Source of the DNA: Calditrichota bacterium
Lineage (GTDB): Bacteria; Electryoneota; RPQS01
DNA: 5,928 nucleotides
Reading direction: 5' to 3'
Assembly: GCA_020057985.1 (NCBI GenBank)
Contig: JAGVEU010000182.1
Coordinates: forward strand, 1-5,928
The translations under genes and the position numbers were made by a program. Below are positions 1-5,928 of this stretch, in pieces. Positions within the stretch are counted from its first letter, which is position 1. Each line of letters opens with the position of its first letter. Under the pieces are notes generated by a model, which had not been told where the DNA came from, made no database searches, and saw only the letters and a program-made list of their open reading frames with translations.

Positions 1-1124
1 ATTCCAAACACCGCCACCCAAAAGGGCATGGTTGTTGGAATGAATTTGTCCATTGCTTTGCTGCCAATAAACGCCAGAAGCACTCCGATGGCGCCGCCGA
101 CGGAGCAGATGATCGCAGATTCAACCAGAAACTGCCAGCCAACCATCCACCTCCTCGCACCCAGCGCTTTGCGCAATCCCACTTCGCTCGTGCGTTCAGT
201 CACGCTCACAAGCATAATGTTCATGATGCCGATTCCGCCGACAATCAGCGAAATGCCCGCGATAAGAATACCCCCCGTATAGATTCCTGCCGTAATCTGC
301 TTGTAGACGTTCATAATCATGGACTGCGAATTGATGCCGAAATCATCCGGTTCAAGCGGAGTTAGGCGACGGATTCGTCGCATGATCCCTTTTAATTCCC
401 AGGTGAGATCCTCCATCTGTTCCGCACTCGCGGCTTTGACAATAATATCCATGTCTCGATTTCTGCCAAACTGTCTCGTGAACGCTCCCACAGGAATCAG
501 AGCATAGTTATCCATATCCTGCCCGAAGAACTTGCCCATCTTTTCCAATACCCCAATCACCCGGTACTTGCGTGAGCGAATCACGACACTCTGTCCGATG
601 GGATTGACTTTTTCGAAAAGCTTGTCCGCAAGCCCGGATCCAATAATCGCGACATCACGATTATGGGAGATGTCCTGATCACTTAGGAATCTGCCAAACT
701 CCACCTTGACCGCGTTGGTTACCAAGTATTGCTCTGTCACTCCCATGATCGAGACCTGTGTCATCCGGTTTGCGCCCACATTCACGCTTGCACTGGCCTG
801 TCCGAATGGTGATACCGCTTCCGCCAACTCTGACTCGCGTTCGACACGAGCCGCATATTCCGGCTTCATCTCCCGGCGCTTCATCATCTCCCGCCAGTTG
901 TCTCCAAACCAGTTCCAACGCGAAACATAAACGGTATTCGTGCCAAGGAAGGCAAACTGCTTTTCAACGGACTTGTTCAGACCAAGGATAATGGTAATCA
1001 TGAGAATGACGGTCATCACGCCAATGATAATTCCAAGCGTCGTGAGCACAGCGCGAATTTTGTTCGCGCGCAGAGCACGAAACGAAATCCACAATCCTTC
1101 GTTAACGTCGGTGACAAATCTCAT
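1..1124 (-). CDS. MacB/FtsX-type ABC transporter permease, C-terminus cut by window edge
   Basis: Inner-membrane permease of a MacB-type (type VII) ABC exporter; it transmits ATPase motion to a periplasmic domain instead of passing substrate through the membrane. The frame reads without a stop from ATG at 1124 to position 1, giving 374 codons. Seen: a short cytoplasmic N-terminus with the family-typical [21 protein letters not shown] (about residues 15-35); a first membrane segment (about 25-48); a periplasmic MacB_PCD-like domain (about 49-278); a second segment (about 279-305); then the hallmark [26 protein letters not shown] (residues 298-323); and a third segment (about 330-353). Relatives are usually near 400 residues, so about 30 residues including the fourth segment are missing. 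The start is chosen because it places the conserved N-terminus correctly; no Shine-Dalgarno sequence is at normal distance. It lies 13 bp after the ATPase stop, in the same operon, and may be translationally coupled. It has no fused ATPase. Substrate is unknown; LolC/E-like lipoprotein release is less likely because of the adaptor gene. Confidence 0.95.
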   Translation of the reverse strand, partial: MRFVTDVNEGLWISFRALRANKIRAVLTTLGIIIGVMTVILMITIILGLNKSVEKQFAFLGTNTVYVSRWNWFGDNWREMMKRREMKPEYAARVERESELAEAVSPFGQASASVNVGANRMTQVSIMGVTEQYLVTNAVKVEFGRFLSDQDISHNRDVAIIGSGLADKLFEKVNPIGQSVVIRSRKYRVIGVLEKMGKFFGQDMDNYALIPVGAFTRQFGRNRDMDIIVKAASAEQMEDLTWELKGIMRRIRRLTPLEPDDFGINSQSMIMNVYKQITAGIYTGGILIAGISLIVGGIGIMNIMLVSVTERTSEVGLRKALGARRWMVGWQFLVESAIICSVGGAIGVLLAFIGSKAMDKFIPTTMPFWVAVFG

Positions 1125-1137
1125 AATTAGGCAGTTG

Positions 1138-1863
1138 CTACTTCACCTGATCCGACTCAATTTTGCCGTCGCGCAGACGAACAATCCGTTTGGTGTGCCG
1201 GGCAACATCCTCCTCATGAGTCACTAAAATGATGGTGTTGCCTTGGTCGAAGATTTTCTGGAAAATGTCCATGATCTCCGCGCCTGTTTTCGAGTCCAGA
1301 TTTCCCGTCGGTTCGTCGGCAAGAATGATCGAAGGATTGGTGACCAGTGCGCGCGCAATGGCCACTCGCTGCCGTTGACCCCCGGACATTTCGTTTGGCT
1401 TATGGTGCATCCGATCTTCGAGGCCAACTGCAATGCAAGCTTGTTTAGCCCGCTCTTTGCGCTCCGCCGATGGTCTGCCAGCGTAGATCAGCGGCAGTTC
1501 CACATTGTGAAGACAGGTGGCGCGCGGCAACAGGTTGAAGGTTTGGAATACAAAGCCAATCCGCCGGTTGCGAATATCCGCAAGTTGATGATCTCGCAGT
1601 TTTCCCACGTTTTCGCCTGCCAGGGTGTATTCCCCCGAAGAGGGAGTGTCAAGGCAACCGATCAAGTTCATTAGAGTAGATTTGCCTGATCCAGACGGGC
1701 CCATGATAGCGACGTATTCATTGGACTTGATGGTCATATCCACACCGCGTAGCGCATGAACCTCTTCGGTGCCAACCTTGTAGGTCTTGGTCAACTCCCG
1801 AATCTCGATCAGGAATCCGTTCTTGCTGAGTCCGTTCCCGTTTTGTTTACCGTTCTTGAACAT
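1138..1863 (-). CDS. ABC transporter ATP-binding protein, MacB/LolD/YknY type
   Basis: Cytoplasmic nucleotide-binding subunit that hydrolyses ATP to power the adjacent permease. The 241 residues contain every motif of an active ABC ATPase: Walker [10 protein letters not shown] (55-63), Q-loop Q107 in [10 protein letters not shown], signature MSGGQRQR (159-166), Walker B IILADEP (179-185) with catalytic E184, D-loop GNLDS (187-191) and H-loop H216 in VTHEEDV. The sequence around these motifs ([32 protein letters not shown]) is that of the MacB/LolD/FtsE branch. Length is normal apart from a low-complexity N-terminal tail of about 17 residues rich in Asn, Gly and Lys. ATG at 1863 is the only ATG, GTG or TTG between an in-frame upstream TAG and the conserved fold, so the start is effectively forced even though no Shine-Dalgarno sequence precedes it; the leader is A-rich instead. 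It lies 120 bp downstream of the adaptor gene and 13 bp upstream of the permease gene. Substrate cannot be deduced. Confidence 0.97.
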   Translation of the reverse strand: MFKNGKQNGNGLSKNGFLIEIRELTKTYKVGTEEVHALRGVDMTIKSNEYVAIMGPSGSGKSTLMNLIGCLDTPSSGEYTLAGENVGKLRDHQLADIRNRRIGFVFQTFNLLPRATCLHNVELPLIYAGRPSAERKERAKQACIAVGLEDRMHHKPNEMSGGQRQRVAIARALVTNPSIILADEPTGNLDSKTGAEIMDIFQKIFDQGNTIILVTHEEDVARHTKRIVRLRDGKIESDQVK

Positions 1864-1864
1864 A

Positions 1865-1882
1865 TTCGAGTTTTTTTTCGAG
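1865..1882. repeat. TTCGAG direct repeat around a T8 tract next to the ATPase start
   Basis: On the plus strand TTCGAG occurs at 1865-1870 and again at 1877-1882, joined by a run of eight T (1871-1878), a 12-bp period. In the transcript this reads CTCGAA, A8, CTCGAA immediately upstream of the ATPase ATG. The tract is non-coding, so slippage would change leader spacing and not the frame. It may act as an A-rich translation enhancer in place of a Shine-Dalgarno sequence, which is inference. Confidence 0.6.
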
Positions 1883-1926
1883 TTAATCGGCGGCTGTGCG
1901 AGCTAGAGATTCCGGTAGGGTTGTGT

Positions 1927-1948
1927 CCAGCACCGAGGACGGTGCTGG
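1927..1948 (-). other. Perfect 9-bp stem hairpin inside the exporter operon
   Basis: CCAGCACCG at 1927-1935 is the exact reverse complement of CGGTGCTGG at 1940-1948, with a 4-nt loop at 1936-1939. The stem is GC-rich and should fold stably in RNA of either strand. No run of T follows on either side, so it does not look like a complete intrinsic terminator. It lies between adaptor and ATPase genes, where such stems may protect or mark mRNA ends and so set different subunit levels. It could also be one copy of a dispersed palindromic repeat. Confidence 0.75.
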
Positions 1949-1983
1949 CTAGTAATAAACCTACTCGGGGGCTACTTCATCCT

Positions 1984-3252
1984 TCATCCCTTCTTCGGCC
2001 CCTTCTCATCCTTGCTCTTTAGCTTGACCTTGGTTCCATGTTTGAGGTCTTTGGCCAGCTCTTTGTAGGGGCCGTTGATAATGGAGTCTCCTTCGGCCAC
2101 ACCGGAGAGAATCGCAAGGTATCTATCTGAGGAAATCCCCGTTCTCACCGGTTTCCAGACGGCGGAGTCCACCGTAAACACAAACACTCCGGTTTCAAGG
2201 TCTTCCCGCTTCAGTAGTTTTGTGGTGTCTGCTGTACCGGCTCGGGCTTCTTCGGCGATGCGCCGCGAGGATTTCGGTTGAGCCTTCTCCTGAATCTCCA
2301 CGGCTTTACCCTCGCTCTTGTCACGCAGCGCGACGCACTGAATGGATACTGAGAGCGCGTTGTCGAGGTGATCGGTTTCGATCTCAACCGTTACGCTCAT
2401 GCCGGGACGAATGCCGACTACGGTATCAAGAACGGCTACCTTGACGTCGAAGTTCGTGGCTTCCTGCTGACTTCCCAAACCGGCGGTCTTGGCGGACTGC
2501 GAAATCTCAGATACGACTCCGCGAAAAGTTGTATCAGGATAAGCGTCAATCGAAACGGCGACGGAGTCTCCGGCTTTCACACCCACGATGTCATTCTCAT
2601 CCACCTGTGCCTTGACCTGCATCTTAGACAAGTCCGCGACATTCATAATGACATCTTCCTGAAACTGCGAGCCAAGCGTATTCTCGCCGATCTTCTTGGA
2701 CAGCATCGAAATGGTTCCCGCCATGGGCGACACGATGTGGGTCTTATTGAGATTCTCTTTGGCATTGCGCTCTTGGGCAACGGCTCGATCAAGATCCGCC
2801 GCCGCAAGTTCTGCCGAAGCATTGGCCGCGTCGAGATCGGCTTCTGATCCCATGCCCTTCTCCACAAGACCTGAGATGCGTCGCAGGTCGGCTTCTGACT
2901 TTTGTTTTTGTGCTCGCGCACTCCGCAAAGAGGATTGTGCTGCCTCGACACTCGACCGATAGATTTCCGGATCAAGTTCCAGGAGGAACTGTCCCACTTC
3001 CACGCGGTCTCCCTCCTTGACCGGCAGTTTGATAATACGTCCGGGAATTTCCGCCGAGATTTTCACCTGTGTAACAGGTTCCACTTTTCCGGTCGCTGAA
3101 ACCGTAGAAACAAGCCGTCGCATTTGAGCAGTCTCCACTGTGACTGCGGTCGGCGGCGTTTTCTTCTTCTTCGCGGTCACCACAGAAATGCCTCCGGCGA
3201 CGACGAGGAGGATGATGACAATGACAAAAATGCGCCGCTTTGTGAACTTCAT
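1984..3252 (-). CDS. Membrane-fusion periplasmic adaptor (HlyD/MacA/RND-adaptor family)
   Basis: Periplasmic adaptor of the tripartite exporter, expected to form a ring linking the permease to an outer-membrane channel. The 422 residues follow the family order: basic N-terminus with one membrane anchor (about 8-26, no lipobox Cys); first lipoyl half (about 63-95, with EIPGRIIKLPVKEGDRVEVGQ); alpha-helical hairpin (about 97-170); second lipoyl half (about 171-190, HIVSPMAGTIS); beta-barrel (about 205-295, with DENDIVGVKAGD and GIRPGMSVTVEIET); and a membrane-proximal domain (about 296-400). That last domain is interrupted by a charged segment (about 310-350) before GVFVFTVDSAVWKPVRTGIS. The C-terminus is a Lys-rich tail. 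Length is within the family range. The ATG at 3252 has AAGG six bases upstream and gives a proper anchor. It is the first gene of the operon. MacA-like is the nearest description because of the MacB-type partners; I leave the symbol empty because substrate and orthology are unproven. Confidence 0.95.
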   Translation of the reverse strand: MKFTKRRIFVIVIILLVVAGGISVVTAKKKKTPPTAVTVETAQMRRLVSTVSATGKVEPVTQVKISAEIPGRIIKLPVKEGDRVEVGQFLLELDPEIYRSSVEAAQSSLRSARAQKQKSEADLRRISGLVEKGMGSEADLDAANASAELAAADLDRAVAQERNAKENLNKTHIVSPMAGTISMLSKKIGENTLGSQFQEDVIMNVADLSKMQVKAQVDENDIVGVKAGDSVAVSIDAYPDTTFRGVVSEISQSAKTAGLGSQQEATNFDVKVAVLDTVVGIRPGMSVTVEIETDHLDNALSVSIQCVALRDKSEGKAVEIQEKAQPKSSRRIAEEARAGTADTTKLLKREDLETGVFVFTVDSAVWKPVRTGISSDRYLAILSGVAEGDSIINGPYKELAKDLKHGTKVKLKSKDEKGPKKG

Positions 3253-3258
3253 GCTTAA

Positions 3259-3262
3259 CCTT
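3259..3262 (-). promoter_or_regulatory. Ribosome binding site of the adaptor gene
   Basis: The minus strand reads AAGG followed by six bases and then the ATG at 3252. It is a short but well-spaced Shine-Dalgarno match and is the best one in the exporter operon; the two downstream genes have none at normal distance. Confidence 0.6.
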
Positions 3263-3373
3263 GTCGAATAATATGCGTTGTGAATTCTCCCTTAGTAGGA
3301 GAGGCCTATTGAGAGGAAAGTTGCAGTTGTTCTGAAAATAAACCGAATGTCCTTCTGCAAGGCACAATTAGGA

Positions 3374-3400
3374 CTTGTAGACAAGAAGGGAATAGAAGGG
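3374..3400. promoter_or_regulatory. Possible operator: CTTGT-AG-ACAAG palindrome plus two AGAAGGG repeats
   Basis: CTTGT at 3374-3378 and ACAAG at 3381-3385 form an inverted repeat around a 2-bp centre. Overlapping its right arm, AGAAGGG occurs at 3384-3390 and at 3394-3400, exactly 10 bp apart, about one helical turn. The element lies near the middle of the divergent region, where a shared regulator could act on both transcripts. The arms are short and could arise by chance; the regulatory role is inference. Confidence 0.3.
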
Positions 3401-3503
3401 CCTTATGCCTATCCGACAATTCCTACCCCTTAGTCGAGATACCGTTGGGCACTAAACTTGCTTTTTGGGTCTGCGATACGTATGAACTTGTGAACGAGCT
3501 GTT

Positions 3504-3507
3504 GGAG
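3504..3507 (+). promoter_or_regulatory. Ribosome binding site of the coiled-coil gene
   Basis: GGAG lies six bases upstream of the ATG at 3514, an optimal Shine-Dalgarno spacing. It decides the start, because the reading frame stays open well upstream and contains alternative GTG and TTG codons (for example 3490 and 3502) with no comparable site. Confidence 0.75.
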
Positions 3508-3513
3508 AACGGT

Positions 3514-5928
3514 ATGACCACTAAGCCTGCCCCCCATTCCGAATTGATTGAGCCTCTGCGAAACTTCCTCGAATCCTTTACTCAAGAGCTTACAGAACAG
3601 CAGTTTATCCCGGCGTTTCGGGACGAACTTCGCCGTCTTGTCTCGTCTCTCGAAGGTTTGTCGCAGTCCGAAGAAACCCTGCAACAGATTGCGCGGGGCG
3701 TTGACCGGTTGCGGGAAGTCTTCGCACCGGCTGGAACTCGGCTACTGGAGGGAGTCAAGAGTCTTGAGACCCTGATGCGGAATAACGCAACTGAGCTGCA
3801 GGATCAGGCTGATGGAGTCCTTGCGACCCTAACCCAAACTCACGCTCGGCTTGAAGGCACTTTGCGTAGCGAGGCGGGTCTGTTGCAAGAGCGCACCTTA
3901 GCCAGCCGCGAGGCACTTGCCAACACCGTCACGCAAATCGAGCAACGATTGCAGGATATGACCGGCAAGATCGAGAAGATCTGTGGACGTGCAGAGGCCG
4001 AAATCGCCGAGCTTGCCTCGTTGCCTATGAAGCAGCTTGAAGCGTCAGCAAGGGAGACCTCTTTACCCTCTATTAACTCCCAAAACGCTATCGAGTTGCC
4101 CGCCGAGCTAAAAGACTTGTTCCAGAACGCAGAAACTATTGTTACTCAAGCGCTTACGAAATATGGCACAGAGCTTCAGGGGGCTCTCCAAAGCAATTCA
4201 CAGGAACACAGAGAATACCTTTCAAAACTGAACAAATCTGTTACTGCTGCTCTTGTTTCGGTGCGCCCACAGATGCGGGAAGATTTGGACAGCGCAATCA
4301 CTTCGCTTCGTGATCAGCTTCAGACTCTCATTCAGGTTGAGACGGAAGCACAGTCCGCCCGCCCGCAGACCAGCAATGAGCCTGCTGCCGAGGAGATCGC
4401 CTCAAGCAAGAGTCTGAAGGCGATCCTTACTGGCTCAGAAAAGAGAGTGGTTCAGGAAATCTCGAACCTGCAAGCGAGTCAAAAGAGCGATCTGAGTGCC
4501 TCAGAAGAAGCCATCAGAATACTCCTTGAGGGGTTTGGTGATGCCGCCGCAAAACAGAATAAGAAACTGACCAATGACAGTCAGGCGATCAATCAGTCCG
4601 TTCAGAAGCTCGAACAGATGCTCCGGAGTATTGCCGACGAGACAAAGCAGTCACAGCAGGGACTCTCGGACACGCAGCGCGGGGTTGAGCAATTGCTGGC
4701 AAAGAACACGGAGCAGGAGAAAACTCTCGCTGGCAGTATTGAGCAAGTAAGTTCGCAACTCGAAAAGCAGCAGCAAGCGTTGGAGGAAAAGCGACAGGTT
4801 GATACGCAGGCTTTCAAACAACTTGCTGCTCGATTCGCCGCTGTCGAAAAATCAGCCATCGCAGCCGCTGAGCTTGCACTTGCGGAGAGTTCCAAACAAA
4901 GCGAAAGCATCGAACAGGGGCTTGCGGATCTTCATGAACAACTCCACTCCAACATCGAAGCCGGCAGTCAGCAAGTCACTGAGGCACTGAGCAAACTGGC
5001 GCTTGCTTGGTCAGAGGAACTGAATTCTCTACGCGAAAGTATCCATGAAACCGTAACAGCAAACGCCGATGTGCTTTTGCACAGTCTGGAAGGAATAGAT
5101 ACTGAGCTGAAGGCAGGCCAGCAGGTCGGACAGAGAATTGAACATGACTTGCAAGCTGAGTTCAAGCGGGCTGCCAGCCTGATCGGCGAGCGACTTGAAA
5201 CTCTCCAGAGCAAGTCCGTAGATCTCTCCGCTTCGGTAGAAAACCAAGTCCACGTCGTTACTTCAGAAGTGGCGGAACTACGACTCGGACAGGAGAAGTC
5301 GCTGATCGTGCTTAAAGAAGCGATTCGGGCGAATTACGATGAGAATGCAGCGCGGCTCAAGGAGGTTATCGGTTCCGCAATGGACAGCTTCGTCAAACAG
5401 CTTGCGATTGTTCCCCAGACTCTGGAACGCTATTCGCAATTGATTGAATCGCTGCACCAGAGTGAGCAAATAGCTTTGCAGGCAATCTCCAGCGACACCA
5501 AAAGTCTGCTCTCGATTGTCTCTGACCAGTATTCCACCATTGCCTCCGATAGCGGCGCCATGAAGAAGTACCTCCCGCTGTTGGATAAAAAACTTGAGAA
5601 ACATGCCGGAGAATTGGATACGCTTCGAAAAACACAGGTTCAGCAGGATAAGAGTCTTGCCGATCTGATGAAGGCGCTTTCCGAAAACCGCGACCAACTG
5701 CGCACCCAAGACAAGGAACTGAAACAGGAATTGAGAAACAGGGCTTCTCAGCAGCAAAGTGGCTTCGAGGAAAACCGGCAGGCTGTCGGGCGGATAAGTT
5801 CCGAACTGAGGAACGTGCAAGAGACGGATCTGCCCACATTCCGCCGTGAGCTGACCAGCATGCTTGCCTCCAAATTCGAGTTCATGGAAAACATTCAGAG
5901 CGAAAGACAGGAAAGCCTTCGCTCTCAA
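3514..5928 (+). CDS. Long helical coiled-coil protein of unknown function, C-terminus cut by window edge
   Basis: I do not recognise this gene. The frame is open for 805 codons from ATG at 3514 to the last base, so the protein is longer than seen. The sequence is rich in Gln, Glu, Ser, Leu and Ala, with hydrophobic residues spaced as in amphipathic helices throughout. It has no signal peptide, no membrane segment, one Cys (157) and one Trp (499), so it is probably cytoplasmic unless exported in an unusual way. Prolines fall in clusters: near the N-terminus, then 72, 171-196, 252-290, 634, 688 and 774. Residues 291-633 contain none, implying a very long helical rod or spectrin/apolipoprotein-like bundle. 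The last part (about 689-770) has the clearest heptad character. Recurring IEQ/VEQ/LEQ segments (142, 366, 391, 409, 466) suggest a loose repeat. No Walker motifs or chemoreceptor signalling hairpin are seen. It has its own start signals and is divergent from the exporter, so any functional link is only possible. Confidence 0.88.
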   Translation, partial: MTTKPAPHSELIEPLRNFLESFTQELTEQQFIPAFRDELRRLVSSLEGLSQSEETLQQIARGVDRLREVFAPAGTRLLEGVKSLETLMRNNATELQDQADGVLATLTQTHARLEGTLRSEAGLLQERTLASREALANTVTQIEQRLQDMTGKIEKICGRAEAEIAELASLPMKQLEASARETSLPSINSQNAIELPAELKDLFQNAETIVTQALTKYGTELQGALQSNSQEHREYLSKLNKSVTAALVSVRPQMREDLDSAITSLRDQLQTLIQVETEAQSARPQTSNEPAAEEIASSKSLKAILTGSEKRVVQEISNLQASQKSDLSASEEAIRILLEGFGDAAAKQNKKLTNDSQAINQSVQKLEQMLRSIADETKQSQQGLSDTQRGVEQLLAKNTEQEKTLAGSIEQVSSQLEKQQQALEEKRQVDTQAFKQLAARFAAVEKSAIAAAELALAESSKQSESIEQGLADLHEQLHSNIEAGSQQVTEALSKLALAWSEELNSLRESIHETVTANADVLLHSLEGIDTELKAGQQVGQRIEHDLQAEFKRAASLIGERLETLQSKSVDLSASVENQVHVVTSEVAELRLGQEKSLIVLKEAIRANYDENAARLKEVIGSAMDSFVKQLAIVPQTLERYSQLIESLHQSEQIALQAISSDTKSLLSIVSDQYSTIASDSGAMKKYLPLLDKKLEKHAGELDTLRKTQVQQDKSLADLMKALSENRDQLRTQDKELKQELRNRASQQQSGFEENRQAVGRISSELRNVQETDLPTFRRELTSMLASKFEFMENIQSERQESLRSQ

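Larger units (their letters stand above)
1864..1983 (-). other. 120-bp intra-operon spacer between adaptor and ATPase genes
   Basis: This is the only sizeable gap inside the exporter operon. It contains no plausible gene. Reading in the direction of transcription it holds, in order, a short duplicated heptamer at the adaptor stop, a strong hairpin (1927-1948), a neutral stretch, and an A-rich leader directly before the ATPase ATG. An in-frame TAG within the spacer rules out an extension of the ATPase back to the adaptor gene. I see no clear -35/-10 promoter pair. Confidence 0.7.
3253..3513. promoter_or_regulatory. Divergent intergenic region between exporter operon and coiled-coil gene
   Basis: The two blocks are transcribed away from each other from this 261-bp region, so it should hold both promoters. 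I could not find a -35/-10 pair with good matches and normal spacing on either strand. A TATTAT on the minus strand (3268-3273) is too close to the adaptor ATG. What is visible is a small palindrome with phased direct repeats (3374-3400), a weak 5-bp hairpin TCTCC/GGAGA (3286-3302) in the presumed adaptor leader, and GAGAGG twice (3299-3304 and 3311-3316). No gene or RNA gene is apparent. Confidence 0.55.

Noticed and set aside
1243..1674. 143-codon plus-strand frame inside the ATPase gene
   Set aside because: It is antisense to a complete ABC ATPase with all catalytic motifs and has no independent support.
1927..1948. Hairpin as an intrinsic terminator ending the adaptor transcript
   Set aside because: No T-run follows on either strand, and the downstream ATPase and permease genes clearly belong to the same pump.
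2368..2847. 159-codon plus-strand frame inside the adaptor gene
   Set aside because: The opposite strand encodes a complete adaptor with all family domains; this frame is a shadow with no recognisable features.
3268..3273. TATTAT on the minus strand as a -10 box for the exporter operon
   Set aside because: It would put the transcript start on top of the ribosome binding site of the adaptor gene, and nothing like a -35 box lies 16-18 bp upstream.
3430..3684. 84-codon minus-strand frame reaching into the divergent region
   Set aside because: Two thirds of it is antisense to the start of the coiled-coil gene, which has a strong ribosome binding site; no motif or own start signal supports it.
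4602..4910. 102-codon minus-strand frame rich in Ser and Cys
   Set aside because: Its Ser/Cys/Ala-rich composition is what the reverse complement of Glu/Gln/Ala codons gives. It is antisense to the coiled-coil gene and has no visible start signal.
5278..5928. 216-codon open frame on the minus strand opposite the coiled-coil gene
   Set aside because: It lies wholly antisense to a longer, well-started frame, begins with TTG only at the window edge, and its translation shows no recognisable domain. Long antisense frames are common opposite low-complexity coding sequence.
3514..5928. Coiled-coil gene as an SMC/RecN-type ATPase or a chemoreceptor
   Set aside because: There is no Walker A at the N-terminus, which SMC and RecN proteins need, and neither membrane segments nor the conserved chemoreceptor hairpin sequence is seen. 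A C-terminal domain beyond the window remains possible.

Overview
The window holds four protein-coding genes in two divergently oriented blocks. On the minus strand, reading from about 3252 down to the left edge, is a three-gene export operon: a membrane-fusion (periplasmic adaptor) protein, a MacB/LolD-type ABC ATPase, and a MacB/FtsX-type permease whose last residues lie beyond position 1. On the plus strand, from 3514 to the right edge, is a very long open frame (805 codons with no stop reached) for a soluble, almost entirely alpha-helical, coiled-coil-like protein that I cannot assign to a family. A 261-bp non-coding region (3253-3513) separates the blocks and must carry the start signals for both.

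The adaptor needs an inner membrane and a periplasm, so the most natural host is a diderm bacterium. The C-terminal part of the adaptor (a charged insert after the barrel, then a GPYKELAKDLKHGTKVK-like end) resembles, from memory, adaptors of the Bacteroidota/FCB superphylum. Two of the three exporter genes also lack a good Shine-Dalgarno sequence, and the ATPase start is preceded by an A-rich stretch; both fit that group but do not prove it. Base composition looks moderate, roughly half G+C. I cannot name a species.

Region by region: 1-1124 permease (3' end cut off); 1125-1137 short spacer; 1138-1863 ATPase; 1864-1983 a 120-bp gap with a perfect 9-bp stem hairpin and a T8 tract flanked by TTCGAG repeats; 1984-3252 adaptor; 3253-3513 divergent intergenic region with a small palindrome and helically phased direct repeats; 3514-5928 coiled-coil protein (3' end cut off).

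The adaptor, ATPase and permease should form one tripartite pump: the ATPase dimer drives a permease dimer whose periplasmic domain couples to an adaptor ring, which would hand substrate to an outer-membrane TolC-like channel. No such channel is encoded here. ATPase and permease are separate genes (a YknXYZ-like layout) and not fused as in E. coli MacB. Substrate cannot be read from the sequence. I see no RNA gene, insertion sequence, CRISPR array or convincing terminator. The least explained element is the long coiled-coil gene; the exporter is ordinary.
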